The notes beneath the pieces are model-generated. The model worked only from the letters and a program-made list of their open reading frames with translations. It made no database searches and was not told the origin of the DNA. This document shows, piece by piece, positions 42,924 to 51,743 of a stretch of 64,000 nt of DNA (the stretch's first letter is position 1; every line of letters starts with the position of its first letter). Where the stretch lies: positions 124,001-188,000 of the forward strand of contig NZ_JACIJC010000005.1 of NCBI RefSeq assembly GCF_014199215.1. The letters are read 5' to 3'. Made by a program: the position numbers and the translations under genes. The stretch is from Sphingobium boeckii. GTDB lineage: Bacteria; Pseudomonadota; Alphaproteobacteria; Sphingomonadales; Sphingomonadaceae.

Positions 42924-43805
42924 ATGACCCAGCCCCATATCGAGGCCTTTTTCGACGCGCCGACCAACACGATCAGTTATCTCGTCGGCGATCCAGCAAG
43001 CCGCACCGCGGCTGTCATCGACCCGGTGCTTGATTTTGATCTTGCCAGCGGAGTCGCCGACACGCGCTCGGTGGAGCGCATCCTGGCCTTCGCACAAGAA
43101 CATGATTGGCGAATCGAGATGGTGCTCGAGACGCACGCGCACGCCGATCACCTCTCGGCAGCCCCCTTCATCAAGGCGCGCATGGGTGCCTGGATCGGGA
43201 TCGGCGTGCACATCCGCGACGTGCAGCGTATCTTCCGTCCGGTCTTCGCCATGACTGATCTCAAGACCGATGGTTCCGACTTCGACCGGCTCTTCGAGGA
43301 TGGTGATCGCTTCGCCATCGGCGCGCTGGAGGTCGAGATATTGCATGTTCCCGGCCATACGCCGGCGGACATCGCCTATCGGATCGGTGATGCCGTCTTC
43401 GTGGGTGACACGCTGTTCATGCCCGATTACGGCACAGCACGCGCCGATTTCCCCGGCGGAGATGCACGCACCCTCTATCGGTCGATCCGCCGGCTGCTGT
43501 CATTGCCCGAAGAGACGCGCCTGTTTCTGTGTCACGATTATAAAGCGCCGGGCCGCGACGATTATCGCTGGGAAACCAGCGTTGGCGAACAGCGGCGTTC
43601 GAGCGTTCACATCCATGACGGGATCGATGAAGACGCTTTCGTGGCGATGCGTGAAAGCCGCGATACGCAATTGCCGGTGCCCAAACTCCTGCTGCCGTCG
43701 ATTCAGGTCAACATCCGCGCCGGTCACTTCGCGGAGGCCGAGGCGAACGGAGTCACATATTTACGGATACCGGTAAAATGGCGGAACGAGACTGAGAATA
43801 ATTGA
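42924..43805 (+). CDS. blh: MBL-fold persulfide dioxygenase-like hydrolase (ETHE1/Blh type)
   Basis: A 293-residue metallo-beta-lactamase-fold protein. The metal motif is LETHAHADHLSAAPFIK, with further ligands in HVPGHTPADIAY, VFVGDTLFMPDYGTARADF and LFLCHDYKAPGRD. FPGGDARTLYRSIRRLL is typical of ETHE1/Blh proteins that oxidise glutathione persulfide to sulfite. Gene arrangement with a BigR-type repressor, rhodanese and TauE/SafE exporter matches the known bigR-blh sulfide detoxification operons. Confidence 0.92.
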   Translation: MTQPHIEAFFDAPTNTISYLVGDPASRTAAVIDPVLDFDLASGVADTRSVERILAFAQEHDWRIEMVLETHAHADHLSAAPFIKARMGAWIGIGVHIRDVQRIFRPVFAMTDLKTDGSDFDRLFEDGDRFAIGALEVEILHVPGHTPADIAYRIGDAVFVGDTLFMPDYGTARADFPGGDARTLYRSIRRLLSLPEETRLFLCHDYKAPGRDDYRWETSVGEQRRSSVHIHDGIDEDAFVAMRESRDTQLPVPKLLLPSIQVNIRAGHFAEAEANGVTYLRIPVKWRNETENN

Positions 43806-43852
43806 AGCGCGTTACCTCGTTACCAACTTTCGAGACCTCGACCTTCGAACAC

Positions 43853-44221
43853 TCATCCCAGATCGGTCATTTCATAGAGAGGCCGGATTTCGATCTCGCT
43901 GGGGCCGGGCATCGGATTGGGGCAGCGTTTCGCCCAGGCGAGCGCTTCGTCCATGTCCTTGACGTTCCACAGCCAGAAGCCCGCGACCAGTGTGTGGGGG
44001 GCAGCGAACGGCCCATCTGTGACGGTCCGGCCGGGGCCATCGAATCCAACGCGTTTGCCCTCGGCGCTGGGCTTGAGGCCATCGGCCATGATCAGGATTT
44101 CGGCATCGCGCAATGCGTCGTTGAACCGGCCCATCGCCGCCATCATCTCGCTGGTCCAGGGCTCGGGAAACAAACCCCGTTCGCTGTCCTCGGTCGCCTT
44201 CACGAACACCATCACCCGCAT
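43853..44221 (-). CDS. YciI family protein
   Basis: A 122-residue dimeric alpha+beta barrel protein of the YCII/DGPF family. It begins MRVMVFVKATEDSERGLFP and contains the family marks TVTDGPFAAPHTLVAGFWLW (DGPF) and WNVKDMDEALAWAKRCPNPM. These proteins are often associated with extracytoplasmic sigma factors, but none is seen here. Function unknown. It is convergent with the ETHE1-like gene and 30 bases downstream of glpD. Confidence 0.93.
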   Translation of the reverse strand: MRVMVFVKATEDSERGLFPEPWTSEMMAAMGRFNDALRDAEILIMADGLKPSAEGKRVGFDGPGRTVTDGPFAAPHTLVAGFWLWNVKDMDEALAWAKRCPNPMPGPSEIEIRPLYEMTDLG

Positions 44222-44251
44222 CGTCCGTCTCCTGTTCGGGCCGGTCGCTCC

Positions 44252-45709
44252 CTAGCGCGCCGCGTGCGCCCACCATGTTTCAAAACGGGCGCGCTCCTCT
44301 GCCGTCATGTGCAGCCCGATCCGGCTGCGCCGCATCAGGCAATCCTCGGGCATCTTCGCCCATTCGCGCGTCCGCATCCAGCGCGCCTCGATGGCGGTGA
44401 AGCCGGCACCGAAGGCCTCGCCCATGTCGCTTTCGCTATGCACCGCCGCCAGCATCTCATGCAGCAACATCCCATAGCTCTGCGCCATCCGCTCCGCGCG
44501 CGCCGCGCCAAGGAAGGGCCAGCGGGCGTTCACCTCGGCCAGGAAATGCCGGAATTGCGCGATCGCGCCGCCGGGGAAAATCCGCGCGCGGGTGACGGGG
44601 TGCGGATCCACGCCGATCGACGGTGCCAGTTTTTCCAGCGCCTCCTCCGCCAGATGCCGCGCGGTGGTGATCTTGCCGCCGAAGACCGACAGGAGCGGGG
44701 GACCGGCGGTGTCCAGTTCGAGCACATAATCGCGCGTCACCGCCTTGCTCTCCGACGCGCCATCGTCATAGAGCGGGCGCACGCCGGACCAGGTGGTTGC
44801 AACGTCCGCGGCGGTCACCTGCTGCGTGAAATAGCGATTGGATGCGCCGACCAGATAGGCGATTTCCTCCTCCGATATCTGCGCATCTTCGGGGCGCTTC
44901 ACTGCGATATCGGTGGTGCCGATCATCGTAAAGCCCTCCTGATAAGGAATGGCGAAGACGATGCGGCCGTCCGCCTGCTGCAGCATATAGGCATGGTCGC
45001 CCGCAAACAGGCTGGGCACGACGATATGGCTGCCCTTGATCAGGCGGACATGGCTGCGGCTGTTCGATCCCAGCCGGGTCAAGGCTTCCGCCACCCATGG
45101 CCCGGCGGCGTTGACCAGTGCGCGGGCGGAGACGATGCGTCCGTCGGATAGCGTGGCGCTCCACAGGCCGTCTTCGCGGCGGGCCGACACGAGTTCGGTC
45201 CGTGTCGCGATCTCGGCACCATTGTCCGCTGCGTCCATCGCGTTGAGCAGCGTCAGGCGGCTGTCGTCCACGCGGCAGTCCGAATAGACAAAGCCCTTGC
45301 CCGGCCGCTGGAGCGGCGCGTTGAAGGCGGTGTCATGCCGGGAAAGCCCGCGCGAGCGGGGCAGGCTGATCCTGCCGCCGATCCAGTCATAGAGCACCAG
45401 CCCCAGTCGCACGAGCCACCAGGGCCGCACCGCATTTTCATGCGGCAGCACAAATTGCATCGGACGGATGATGTGCGGCGCGGCCTTCAACAGCAGTTCG
45501 CGCTCCTTCAGCGCCTCGCGCACCAGCTTGAATTCGTAATATTCCAGATAGCGCAGCCCGCCATGGATGAGCTTGGTGGAAGCCGACGAGGTATGCGACG
45601 CCAGATCGTCCTTCTCCACGAGCAGGACGGAGAGGCCGTTCAGCGCCACCTCGCGCGCGATCGCGCACCCGTTGATGCCGCCGCCGATGATGAGGAGATC
45701 GAAGCTCAT
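44252..45709 (-). CDS. glpD: Glycerol-3-phosphate dehydrogenase (FAD-dependent)
   Basis: A 485-residue flavoprotein that oxidises sn-glycerol-3-phosphate to DHAP and feeds electrons to quinone. The N-terminal FAD fold is FDLLIIGGGINGCAIAREVA, followed by SSASTKLIHGGLRYLEYYEF, a strong GlpD signature. Later motifs are RALVNAAGPWVAEAL, MIGTTDIAVKRPEDAQISEE and LLSVFGGKITTARHLAEEAL, and the C-terminal helical DAO_C domain. Stands alone; the GlpK and GlpF genes are not in the window. Confidence 0.96.
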   Translation of the reverse strand: MSFDLLIIGGGINGCAIAREVALNGLSVLLVEKDDLASHTSSASTKLIHGGLRYLEYYEFKLVREALKERELLLKAAPHIIRPMQFVLPHENAVRPWWLVRLGLVLYDWIGGRISLPRSRGLSRHDTAFNAPLQRPGKGFVYSDCRVDDSRLTLLNAMDAADNGAEIATRTELVSARREDGLWSATLSDGRIVSARALVNAAGPWVAEALTRLGSNSRSHVRLIKGSHIVVPSLFAGDHAYMLQQADGRIVFAIPYQEGFTMIGTTDIAVKRPEDAQISEEEIAYLVGASNRYFTQQVTAADVATTWSGVRPLYDDGASESKAVTRDYVLELDTAGPPLLSVFGGKITTARHLAEEALEKLAPSIGVDPHPVTRARIFPGGAIAQFRHFLAEVNARWPFLGAARAERMAQSYGMLLHEMLAAVHSESDMGEAFGAGFTAIEARWMRTREWAKMPEDCLMRRSRIGLHMTAEERARFETWWAHAAR

Positions 45710-45737
45710 GGCCTCTTGATAACGCCAAAAACGACGC

Positions 45738-45823
45738 TGTCATTCCCACGAACGCTGGAATGCCGCTTTTTTGTCTTGCGCTGTCATAGCAAGAAGCCGG
45801 ATCCCCGCCCGCGCGGGGATGAC
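45738..45823. repeat. Family C double hairpin between glpD and rnr
   Basis: Hairpins TGTCATTCCCACG/AACGCTGGAATG near 45738 and ATCCCCGCCCGCGCGGGGAT ending near 45820 flank a TTTTTTGTC stretch. The first core matches the family C repeat elsewhere. It lies in the divergent glpD-rnr gap. Confidence 0.65.
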
Positions 45824-45853
45824 GGAAGGGTGCGGAGTGGCTATCTCTGTCTC

Positions 45854-48157
45854 ATGCCTAAAACAAAACACATCGGCCTGCCGTCCAAAAAGCAGATCCT
45901 CGAATTCATCACCACATCCGAAACCGCCGCCGGCAAGCGCGAGATTGCCAAGGCGTTCGGGCTGCAGGGCAATGAGAAGATCCTGCTGAAGGCGTTGCTG
46001 AAGGACATGGCGGACGAGGGACTGATCGACAGCGCGCCCGGTCGCGCCTTTCACAAGATGGGCGGTATTCCCAAGGTCACCGTGCTGCGCGTCACCGATG
46101 TGGACGAGGATGGGCAGGCCTGGGCCGTGCCGGAGCGCTGGGAGGCGAGCGGCCCCGAGCCGCGGCTGCGCGTGAAGGAGAAAAGCCGCAAGGGCGCGAT
46201 GGGGATTGGCGATCGCTTCCTCGCGCGGACCGAGGAAGCGGGCAGGGGCTGGATCGCGCATCCGATGAAGCAACTCGCCAAGGGCTCCGAACTGATGATG
46301 GGCGTGCTCCATGATGAGGGTGGCACGCTCTGGCTCAAGGGGCTCGACAAGAAGGAACGGCGCGACGTGCCCGTCTCCGACGCGGGCGGGGCCGGGGCGG
46401 GCGATCTGGTGATGGCTGAAAAGACGGGCCGGCCGCCGCGGATCACGGCGCGGGTAACCGAAAAATTGGGCGATCCGTTCGAACCGCGCAGTTTCTCGCT
46501 GATCGCGATCCACAAATTGGGCATCCCCCATGTGTTCGACGTGGATGTGATCGAGGACGCGGAACGGGTCGCCAAGCTCGATCTCGGTCAGAATCGCGAA
46601 GATCTGCGCCATCTCCCGATCGTTGCGATCGATCCCGCCGACGCGCGCGATCATGACGACGCGGTGTGGGCCGCGCCCGATGACGATCCCAAGAACCCCG
46701 GCGGCTGGAAGGCGATCGTCGCCATTGCCGATGTGAGCTTCTATGTGCGCCCCGGCTCGGCGATCGATCGCGAGGCCAAGAAACGGGGCAACAGCGTCTA
46801 TTTTCCCGATCGCGTGGTGCCGATGCTGCCTGAGAGCCTGTCCGCGGACATGTGTTCACTCAAGCAAGGCGTGGATCGCGCGGCGATGGCTTGCCACCTC
46901 ACGATCGCCGCGGACGGCACGCTCAAGGGCTGGCGCTTCACCCGCGCGATCGTGCGGCTGGCGGCGAACATCGCCTATGAGGATGCGCAGGCGGCGATCG
47001 ATGCCCATCATCTCCGTTTGTCCCGAGCGCAGTCGAGAGACGTGGGGACAGATCGGGATGATGTCTCGCCTGCGCTCGACACCAACGGATTGGGGGATCT
47101 GCTCGAGACCGCCCTGGTGCCGCTCTGGGCCTGCTGGAAGCTGCTGTTCGCCGCTCGCGAGAAGCGCGCGCCGCTCGATCTCGATCTGCCCGAACGCAAG
47201 ATCTCGCTCGACGAAATGGGTCGCATCCTCTCGGTCGCACCGCGCGAGCGGCTCGATGCGCATAAATTGATCGAGGATTATATGATCGCGGCCAATGTCG
47301 CGGCGGCCAAGGCGCTGGAGGGCAAGAAGGCACCGGTGATGTACCGCGTCCACGAACCGCCCTCGCGCGAGAAATTGGTGGCGTTGAAGGAATATCTCAA
47401 GACGTTCGAGGTGGAGTTTGCGCTTGGTCAGGTCGTGCGTCCCGATACCTTCAATCATGTCATCCGCCGCGTCGGCGATGCCGATTTCAAGCCGCAGATC
47501 ATGGAGCAGATCCTGCGGACCCAGACCCAGGCCTATTATGCGCCGATCAACCAGGGGCATTTCGGTCTCGCGCTGGGCAGCTATGGTCATTTCACGTCGC
47601 CAATCCGGCGCTATGCGGATCTGATCGTCCACCGGTCTCTGGTCACGGCGTTCGGGCTGGGCGAGGGCGGGCTGACCGCCGATGAGGCGAGCCGGATGGA
47701 ACCCATCGGCGAGATGATCTCCACGCTTGAACGCCGCGCGATGGAAGCAGAGCGCGATACCACCGATCGCTATGTCGCGGCCTATCTCAGCGAGCGGGTC
47801 GGCCAGATCATGGACGTGCGGATCACCGGTGTACAGAATTTCGGATTTTTCGCCACGGTGGAAGGCCTGGGCGGAGACGGGATCGTTCCCGTGCGCGATC
47901 TGGGCGGCGAATATTTCCGTTATGACGAAGCCACGCACAGCCTGACCGGCGAAGATACGCAGACGCGCTACGCCAGCGGGCAAAGGCTGCAATTGCGGCT
48001 GGCGGAAGCCAATCCGGTCAATGGCGCGCTGCGCTTCGAATTGCCGGAAGGGAAGGGGGCGGCGGGGCCGCCGCGGGGCGGCAAGGGCAAGCATGGCCGG
48101 CCGATCATCCACCGCGGACGGCCCGCGAACATCCGGCATCAGGGACGCAAGCGCTGA
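45854..48157 (+). CDS. rnr: Ribonuclease R, with an in-frame repeat insertion
   Basis: A 767-residue 3'-5' exoribonuclease of the RNB family. Domains: N-terminal helix-turn-helix (residues about 5-70, KREIAKAFGLQGNEKILLKA), cold-shock domains (about 75-230), RNB core with PIVAIDPADARDHDDAVWA (catalytic acids near residue 260), SVYFPDRVVPMLPESLS and HFTSPIRRYADLIVHR, then S1 (VGQIMDVRITGVQNFGFFAT) and a basic tail. In the RNB core, between NIAYEDAQAAIDA and LLETALVPLWACWKLL, about 25-30 residues are encoded by a family A palindrome (47014-47088) absent from the family pattern. The start ATG at 45854 begins MPKTKHIGLPSKKQ. Confidence 0.95.
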   Translation: MPKTKHIGLPSKKQILEFITTSETAAGKREIAKAFGLQGNEKILLKALLKDMADEGLIDSAPGRAFHKMGGIPKVTVLRVTDVDEDGQAWAVPERWEASGPEPRLRVKEKSRKGAMGIGDRFLARTEEAGRGWIAHPMKQLAKGSELMMGVLHDEGGTLWLKGLDKKERRDVPVSDAGGAGAGDLVMAEKTGRPPRITARVTEKLGDPFEPRSFSLIAIHKLGIPHVFDVDVIEDAERVAKLDLGQNREDLRHLPIVAIDPADARDHDDAVWAAPDDDPKNPGGWKAIVAIADVSFYVRPGSAIDREAKKRGNSVYFPDRVVPMLPESLSADMCSLKQGVDRAAMACHLTIAADGTLKGWRFTRAIVRLAANIAYEDAQAAIDAHHLRLSRAQSRDVGTDRDDVSPALDTNGLGDLLETALVPLWACWKLLFAAREKRAPLDLDLPERKISLDEMGRILSVAPRERLDAHKLIEDYMIAANVAAAKALEGKKAPVMYRVHEPPSREKLVALKEYLKTFEVEFALGQVVRPDTFNHVIRRVGDADFKPQIMEQILRTQTQAYYAPINQGHFGLALGSYGHFTSPIRRYADLIVHRSLVTAFGLGEGGLTADEASRMEPIGEMISTLERRAMEAERDTTDRYVAAYLSERVGQIMDVRITGVQNFGFFATVEGLGGDGIVPVRDLGGEYFRYDEATHSLTGEDTQTRYASGQRLQLRLAEANPVNGALRFELPEGKGAAGPPRGGKGKHGRPIIHRGRPANIRHQGRKR
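47014..47088. repeat. Family A palindromic repeat (copy A8) inside rnr
   Basis: Left arm begins CCGTTTGTCCCGAGCGC, right arm ends TGCGCTCGACACCAACGG. The 75-nt element is a multiple of three and is read in frame as LRLSRAQSRDV...DVSPALDTNG within ribonuclease R. Confidence 0.88.
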
Positions 48158-48666
48158 TGCGCCTCGATGGACGGCCGGAGATCGATTGGCGGCGGCTGGC
48201 GGATGGGACATTGGTGTATGAAAAGCCGTTCGCCGCGCTGGACGGGGAGCGGTTCGAGCGGATCGCGCGCGGCTTTGGCGAGCATTATGACACCCAGTGG
48301 TTGAGCCCGGACAGCTTCTCCTTCGCGCGCGGCGAAGGCTATACCCGGCTCGAACGCTGGGATGCGTTCGGCTATGTCGACGGCGGCACCGTGGAGCGGC
48401 TGCGCAATGAGGAACTGCCTGCCCTTGGCGACAATATCGCCGTATTGCCCGCCGGGTGGAAGGCGATCCGCTTCGCGCTCAACATGCGCGTGATCCTGAT
48501 CTTCTGGGCCTTTCTGCTGCTGATGGCGCGGCTGTTCACCGGCGAGGGGCATGTGGCTTTGTGGCTTGGCGGCTTCATCCTTATCTATGCGCTGCATGTG
48601 ATGCTGATCATGCGCAGCCTTGATGGGAAGCTGGCCACGTGGATGGCGCGCAAGAGCTGGAATTAG
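48157..48666 (+). CDS. Hypothetical membrane protein
   Basis: A 169-residue protein of unknown function. The N-terminal 105 residues are soluble and contain YEKPFAALDGERFERIARGF and GYVDGGTVERLRNEELPALG. Two hydrophobic segments follow (RVILIFWAFLLLMARLF and VALWLGGFILIYALHVMLIM), ending in a short basic tail. The ATG shares its A with the rnr stop (TGATG), so it is co-translated with rnr. Homologues of this kind appear as uncharacterised proteins in sphingomonads; no function is claimed. Confidence 0.75.
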   Translation: MRLDGRPEIDWRRLADGTLVYEKPFAALDGERFERIARGFGEHYDTQWLSPDSFSFARGEGYTRLERWDAFGYVDGGTVERLRNEELPALGDNIAVLPAGWKAIRFALNMRVILIFWAFLLLMARLFTGEGHVALWLGGFILIYALHVMLIMRSLDGKLATWMARKSWN

Positions 48667-48746
48667 GGTTTTTGACGGATTTGTGCTAAGCAGCATTCTT
48701 TCCCGGGAATAACGCTGACCAGCGCCCTAAAACAGGAGACGCTGAT

Positions 48747-48962
48747 ATGAGCCGCGCCATCAATCTGAACGCCACCGAAGATGCCGTCCGCACCGCCTGC
48801 ACCAGCCTGAGCGTGCAGATCAGCGCGATCGAGCCGTTGTTGTCGGGCGGCACCCGCGTCGTGCTCTCCACCAGCGTTGGCGCAGAAGCCCTGCGCATCA
48901 AGATGAAAACGAAGATCATGCAGGGTCGTGTGGAGCGCTCACCTTTCTATATGGCGCGTTGA
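48747..48962 (+). CDS. Hypothetical small protein
   Basis: A 71-residue soluble protein with no recognised domain: SRAINLNATEDAVRTACTSL, LLSGGTRVVLSTSVGAEAL and a basic C-terminus KMKTKIMQGRVERSPFYMAR. An AGGAG (ACAGGAGACG) sits at ribosome-binding distance. Codon use looks like that of neighbouring genes, which supports it as real. Function unknown. Confidence 0.7.
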   Translation: MSRAINLNATEDAVRTACTSLSVQISAIEPLLSGGTRVVLSTSVGAEALRIKMKTKIMQGRVERSPFYMAR

Positions 48963-49027
48963 TCGGGCTGATGCAGGTTAATATGTGCGGCCATGGCCGC
49001 CGATAAATCTGCACGTTAAGACGCCGG

Positions 49028-49056
49028 TTGCAAAATACTGGCGCTTGGCCTATATT
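49028..49056 (+). promoter_or_regulatory. Promoter candidate for cspA
   Basis: TTGCAA (49028-49033), a 17-base spacer, then TATATT (49051-49056): a near-consensus housekeeping promoter. It implies a 5' leader of about 120 nt before the cspA ATG, in line with the long structured leaders of cold-shock mRNAs. Confidence 0.6.
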
Positions 49057-49183
49057 CAAATCGCTAACGTCGCCTGCGACGGAAAATTACGCCTTTTTGG
49101 CAAAATTCTTCCTCTCCACGCTACTGGCTCTCCGGGCGCATTTGTTCGGGGAAACCTTTATTTTTCCTGGAAAGGAAGAAATC

Positions 49184-49390
49184 ATGCCAATCGGTACAGT
49201 CAAGTTTTTCAATGCGGACAAGGGCTATGGCTTCATTCAGCCTGAAGATGGCGGCAATGACAGCTTCGTGCACATTTCCGCTGTTGAGCGTTCGGGCATG
49301 GCCACGCTGAACAAGGATCAGCGCGTCAGCTATGACGTCGAGCAGGATCAGCGCGGCAAGATGTCCGCGGTCAATCTCTCGGCAGCTTGA
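49184..49390 (+). CDS. cspA: Cold-shock protein (CspA family)
   Basis: A 68-residue single cold-shock domain binding RNA/ssDNA. RNP1 is KGYGFIQ and RNP2 FVHIS, in the context [20 protein letters not shown] and [24 protein letters not shown] precedes the ATG. It has a long upstream leader and is followed after 10 bases by an IF-1 paralogue, so the two are probably co-expressed on cold shock. Confidence 0.96.
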   Translation: MPIGTVKFFNADKGYGFIQPEDGGNDSFVHISAVERSGMATLNKDQRVSYDVEQDQRGKMSAVNLSAA

Positions 49391-49400
49391 GCCTAAAGAC

Positions 49401-49670
49401 ATGGCCAAAGAGGATCTGATGACCCTCGAGGGCCTGATCGAAGAAATTCTTCCAGACGGACGCTTTCGCGTCTGTCTGGAGAATGACCACAGAATCGTGG
49501 CTTATACCGCGGGCAAGATGCGCAAATTCCGCATCCGCAGTGTGGTCGGCGATCGGGTTCATGTCGAAATGACGCCCTATGATCTCGACAAGGGGCGTAT
49601 CGTTTTCCGCGAACGCACTCCCGGCGGCGGCAATGGCCCTCCGGGTCCGCACAACAAGCGTCGTCGTTAA
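49401..49670 (+). CDS. infA: Translation initiation factor IF-1 paralogue
   Basis: An 89-residue S1-fold protein closely resembling IF-1: [40 protein letters not shown] and [20 protein letters not shown]. It is longer than housekeeping IF-1 (about 72 residues) with a Gly/Pro/Arg-rich tail ([15 protein letters not shown]). Because it lies right behind cspA, it is probably a cold-adapted second copy, the main infA being elsewhere. This last point is inference. Confidence 0.9.
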   Translation: MAKEDLMTLEGLIEEILPDGRFRVCLENDHRIVAYTAGKMRKFRIRSVVGDRVHVEMTPYDLDKGRIVFRERTPGGGNGPPGPHNKRRR

Positions 49671-49696
49671 AGACACCGCTTCGCTTCACTCCAGCC

Positions 49697-49721
49697 GTCA
49701 TGCCAGCGCAAGCTGGCATCT
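49697..49721. repeat. Family C-like hairpin after the IF-1 paralogue
   Basis: A perfect 8-base stem ATGCCAGC / GCTGGCAT with loop GCAA, preceded by GTC and followed by CTCGTTTCTTCTTC. It lies 26 bases beyond the infA stop and may serve as the terminator of cspA-infA. Confidence 0.65.
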
Positions 49722-49803
49722 CGTTTCTTCTTCACAGGCCCGCGCAGGATCGCCGGTATAAAACCGGGCGAACCGCAAGGCGGCCATGAAAGGCAACGGC
49801 CCA

Positions 49804-49995
49804 ATGTCCACGCTCGAATTCTACCGTAGCCGCGCCGATCAATGCGCCCGCGAAGCCGAAGAGGCCAAGCTCGATAACGTCCGCGATCGCTGCTTGCGCG
49901 CGCAAGCAGCCTGGGAAGAAATGGCCGGCCGCGCCGAACGCGGCCAGACGATGCGCGACAAGCTCGCCCGGGATAAAGCCGAAGCGGAGGGCTGA
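49804..49995 (+). CDS. Hypothetical small protein, coiled-coil-like
   Basis: A 63-residue highly charged helical protein beginning MSTLEFYRSRADQCAREAEE, with AQAAWEEMAGRAERGQ later. Similar small proteins (YxxRAxQCxxEA...) are frequent in alphaproteobacteria and have no assigned role. An in-frame ATG at 49786 has a somewhat better ribosome-binding site (AAGGCGG), so the protein may be 69 residues. Confidence 0.7.
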   Translation: MSTLEFYRSRADQCAREAEEAKLDNVRDRCLRAQAAWEEMAGRAERGQTMRDKLARDKAEAEG

Positions 49996-50073
49996 GCGGC
50001 GCTGGCGCGATCGTTCGAACGATTAAGGCTGGCCAGGCTACTATCAGCACCCCGTGTTATATTGAACCTGAAC

Positions 50074-51741
50074 TCACGCCACGCGCGTGCTCAGCGCAGC
50101 GCGGGTTGCCTGCGCCAGGGCATCGATCCTGAAGGGCTTTCTGATCACCGAGTGAAACAGATTCACCCCCTGACTTTCCTCCACTTCGGCATAGCCGCTC
50201 GCAAGAATGATCGGCAATCGCGGGGCCAATTTGTGCGCGGCCTTGGCGACATCGACACCGGTCAGGCCTGGCATCGCAAAATCGACGATTAGGATATCGG
50301 GCTCTGCCGAGGCGATACTCCGCAACCCGGCCTCACCCCCTTGTGCCTCGGTCACCGTATAGCCCAAGCTTTCAAGGCTCTCGACGATGAAGCGGCGGAC
50401 TTCATCATCGTCATCGACCACTAGGATCGTTCCGTGGCGTAACGTGTCCGTCTCAGGTCGATCGTCTCCCGGCGACGCCGATCGAGCGGGCCTTTCAGCG
50501 AGCGGAAGAAAGATGCTGACCGTGGTGCCGTGACCCTCAGCGGTGTCGATCCGCGCGATGCCGCCCGATTGTTGAGCGATGCCGAACACCTGACTGAGCC
50601 CGAGGCCGGTGCCCTTGCCGACATCTTTGGTGGTGAAAAAGGGATCGAACACCTTGGGCAAAATATGCTTTGGAATGCCGGCGCCATTGTCCATCACCCG
50701 CACCACGCCATAGCGGCCCTCCATCGCCCCTTCAGGGACGCCATCGGCAATCCCCGTTTCAAAGGTCAGTTGGCCCCCGCCTGGCATCGCGTCACGCGCG
50801 TTGATCGCGAGATTGAGGACCGCCAGTTCAAGCTGGTTCACATCGGCCATCACCCAGGGATTGCCTTGATCGAACGATCTGACCTTCTTGATCTGCGGCC
50901 CGATCGTGCGCTCGATCAGATCATTCATGCCCTCCATCAAACCATTGAGATCGACCGGTGCCAAGGTGAGTTGCTGGGTTCGAGAGAAGGCCAGAAGCTG
51001 ATGCGTGAGCTTGGCGGCGCGATCAACCGCGTGGCGGGCAAATCCTGCATTGCGTGAGATGCGTTCGTCTTTGGCCCTGAGCTGTATAAGCTCGATATTG
51101 CCGGAGATGACCGTCAGAAGATTGTTGAAATCATGCGCGATGCCGCCGGTGAGCTGGCCGACGGTCTCCATTTTCTGGGCTTGCACAAGTGCGGCCTGGG
51201 CACGCTCGCGCTCCGCGATTTCCTGCATGAGCTGATTGTTCGCGCGCGACAGTGCTTCGGTCCGTTGCTCGACCCGCGCTTCCAAGGATCCGTTCAGCAA
51301 ACGAAGACCTTCTTCCGCCGATTGCAGCGCCAGCAGGCGGCTTCTGGCTTCATATTGTCGCGCCCGTACCCGAAGTGCGGAATTGACCGCGCTGGACAGC
51401 GTGTCACTGTGGATCGGCCGTTCCAAGACGATCACGTTCCCGAGACGGCCAAGCGCTGTCTGCGCTTCCCCTGACCGGCTTCCCATGCGTTTGGTGGCGA
51501 GCAGAATGAACGGAAAATCGGACCAGGAATCCTGGCTCGCCAGCCAATTTTCGAGCGGGCTTCGATCCGCGCCGATCAGAGACTCTTCGGTAATGATCGC
51601 CGTACCCGCGCCCTGCACCAACGCATCGGCAATTTCTGCAGGGCTGGAGCAGACAATTGTCTTATGATTTTTGCCAAGGAGTTGCGAGAGGACGACGGCA
51701 TCTCTGCCGCGCAACGCGAGCAACAAAATTCGGCTTTCCAT
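50074..51741 (-). CDS. Hybrid histidine kinase with N-terminal receiver-like domain
   Basis: A 555-residue cytoplasmic sensor kinase. Residues about 1-125 look like a degenerate receiver ([20 protein letters not shown]... [13 protein letters not shown]). A coiled coil (about 130-175) leads to HisKA with the phosphoacceptor His in [17 protein letters not shown], then HATPase motifs [13 protein letters not shown] (N box), [13 protein letters not shown] (G1) and [13 protein letters not shown] (G2). The C-terminal receiver has [11 protein letters not shown], Asp in [12 protein letters not shown] and Lys in VIRKPF. No membrane segment. It begins 2 bases after the kaiC-like gene, so the two form an operon. 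Confidence 0.92.
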   Translation of the reverse strand: MESRILLLALRGRDAVVLSQLLGKNHKTIVCSSPAEIADALVQGAGTAIITEESLIGADRSPLENWLASQDSWSDFPFILLATKRMGSRSGEAQTALGRLGNVIVLERPIHSDTLSSAVNSALRVRARQYEARSRLLALQSAEEGLRLLNGSLEARVEQRTEALSRANNQLMQEIAERERAQAALVQAQKMETVGQLTGGIAHDFNNLLTVISGNIELIQLRAKDERISRNAGFARHAVDRAAKLTHQLLAFSRTQQLTLAPVDLNGLMEGMNDLIERTIGPQIKKVRSFDQGNPWVMADVNQLELAVLNLAINARDAMPGGGQLTFETGIADGVPEGAMEGRYGVVRVMDNGAGIPKHILPKVFDPFFTTKDVGKGTGLGLSQVFGIAQQSGGIARIDTAEGHGTTVSIFLPLAERPARSASPGDDRPETDTLRHGTILVVDDDDEVRRFIVESLESLGYTVTEAQGGEAGLRSIASAEPDILIVDFAMPGLTGVDVAKAAHKLAPRLPIILASGYAEVEESQGVNLFHSVIRKPFRIDALAQATRAALSTRVA

Positions 51742-51743
51742 GC

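Noticed and set aside
43802-45151. A 449-codon plus-strand frame opposite YciI and glpD
   Set aside because: Antisense to two recognised proteins and shows no family resemblance.
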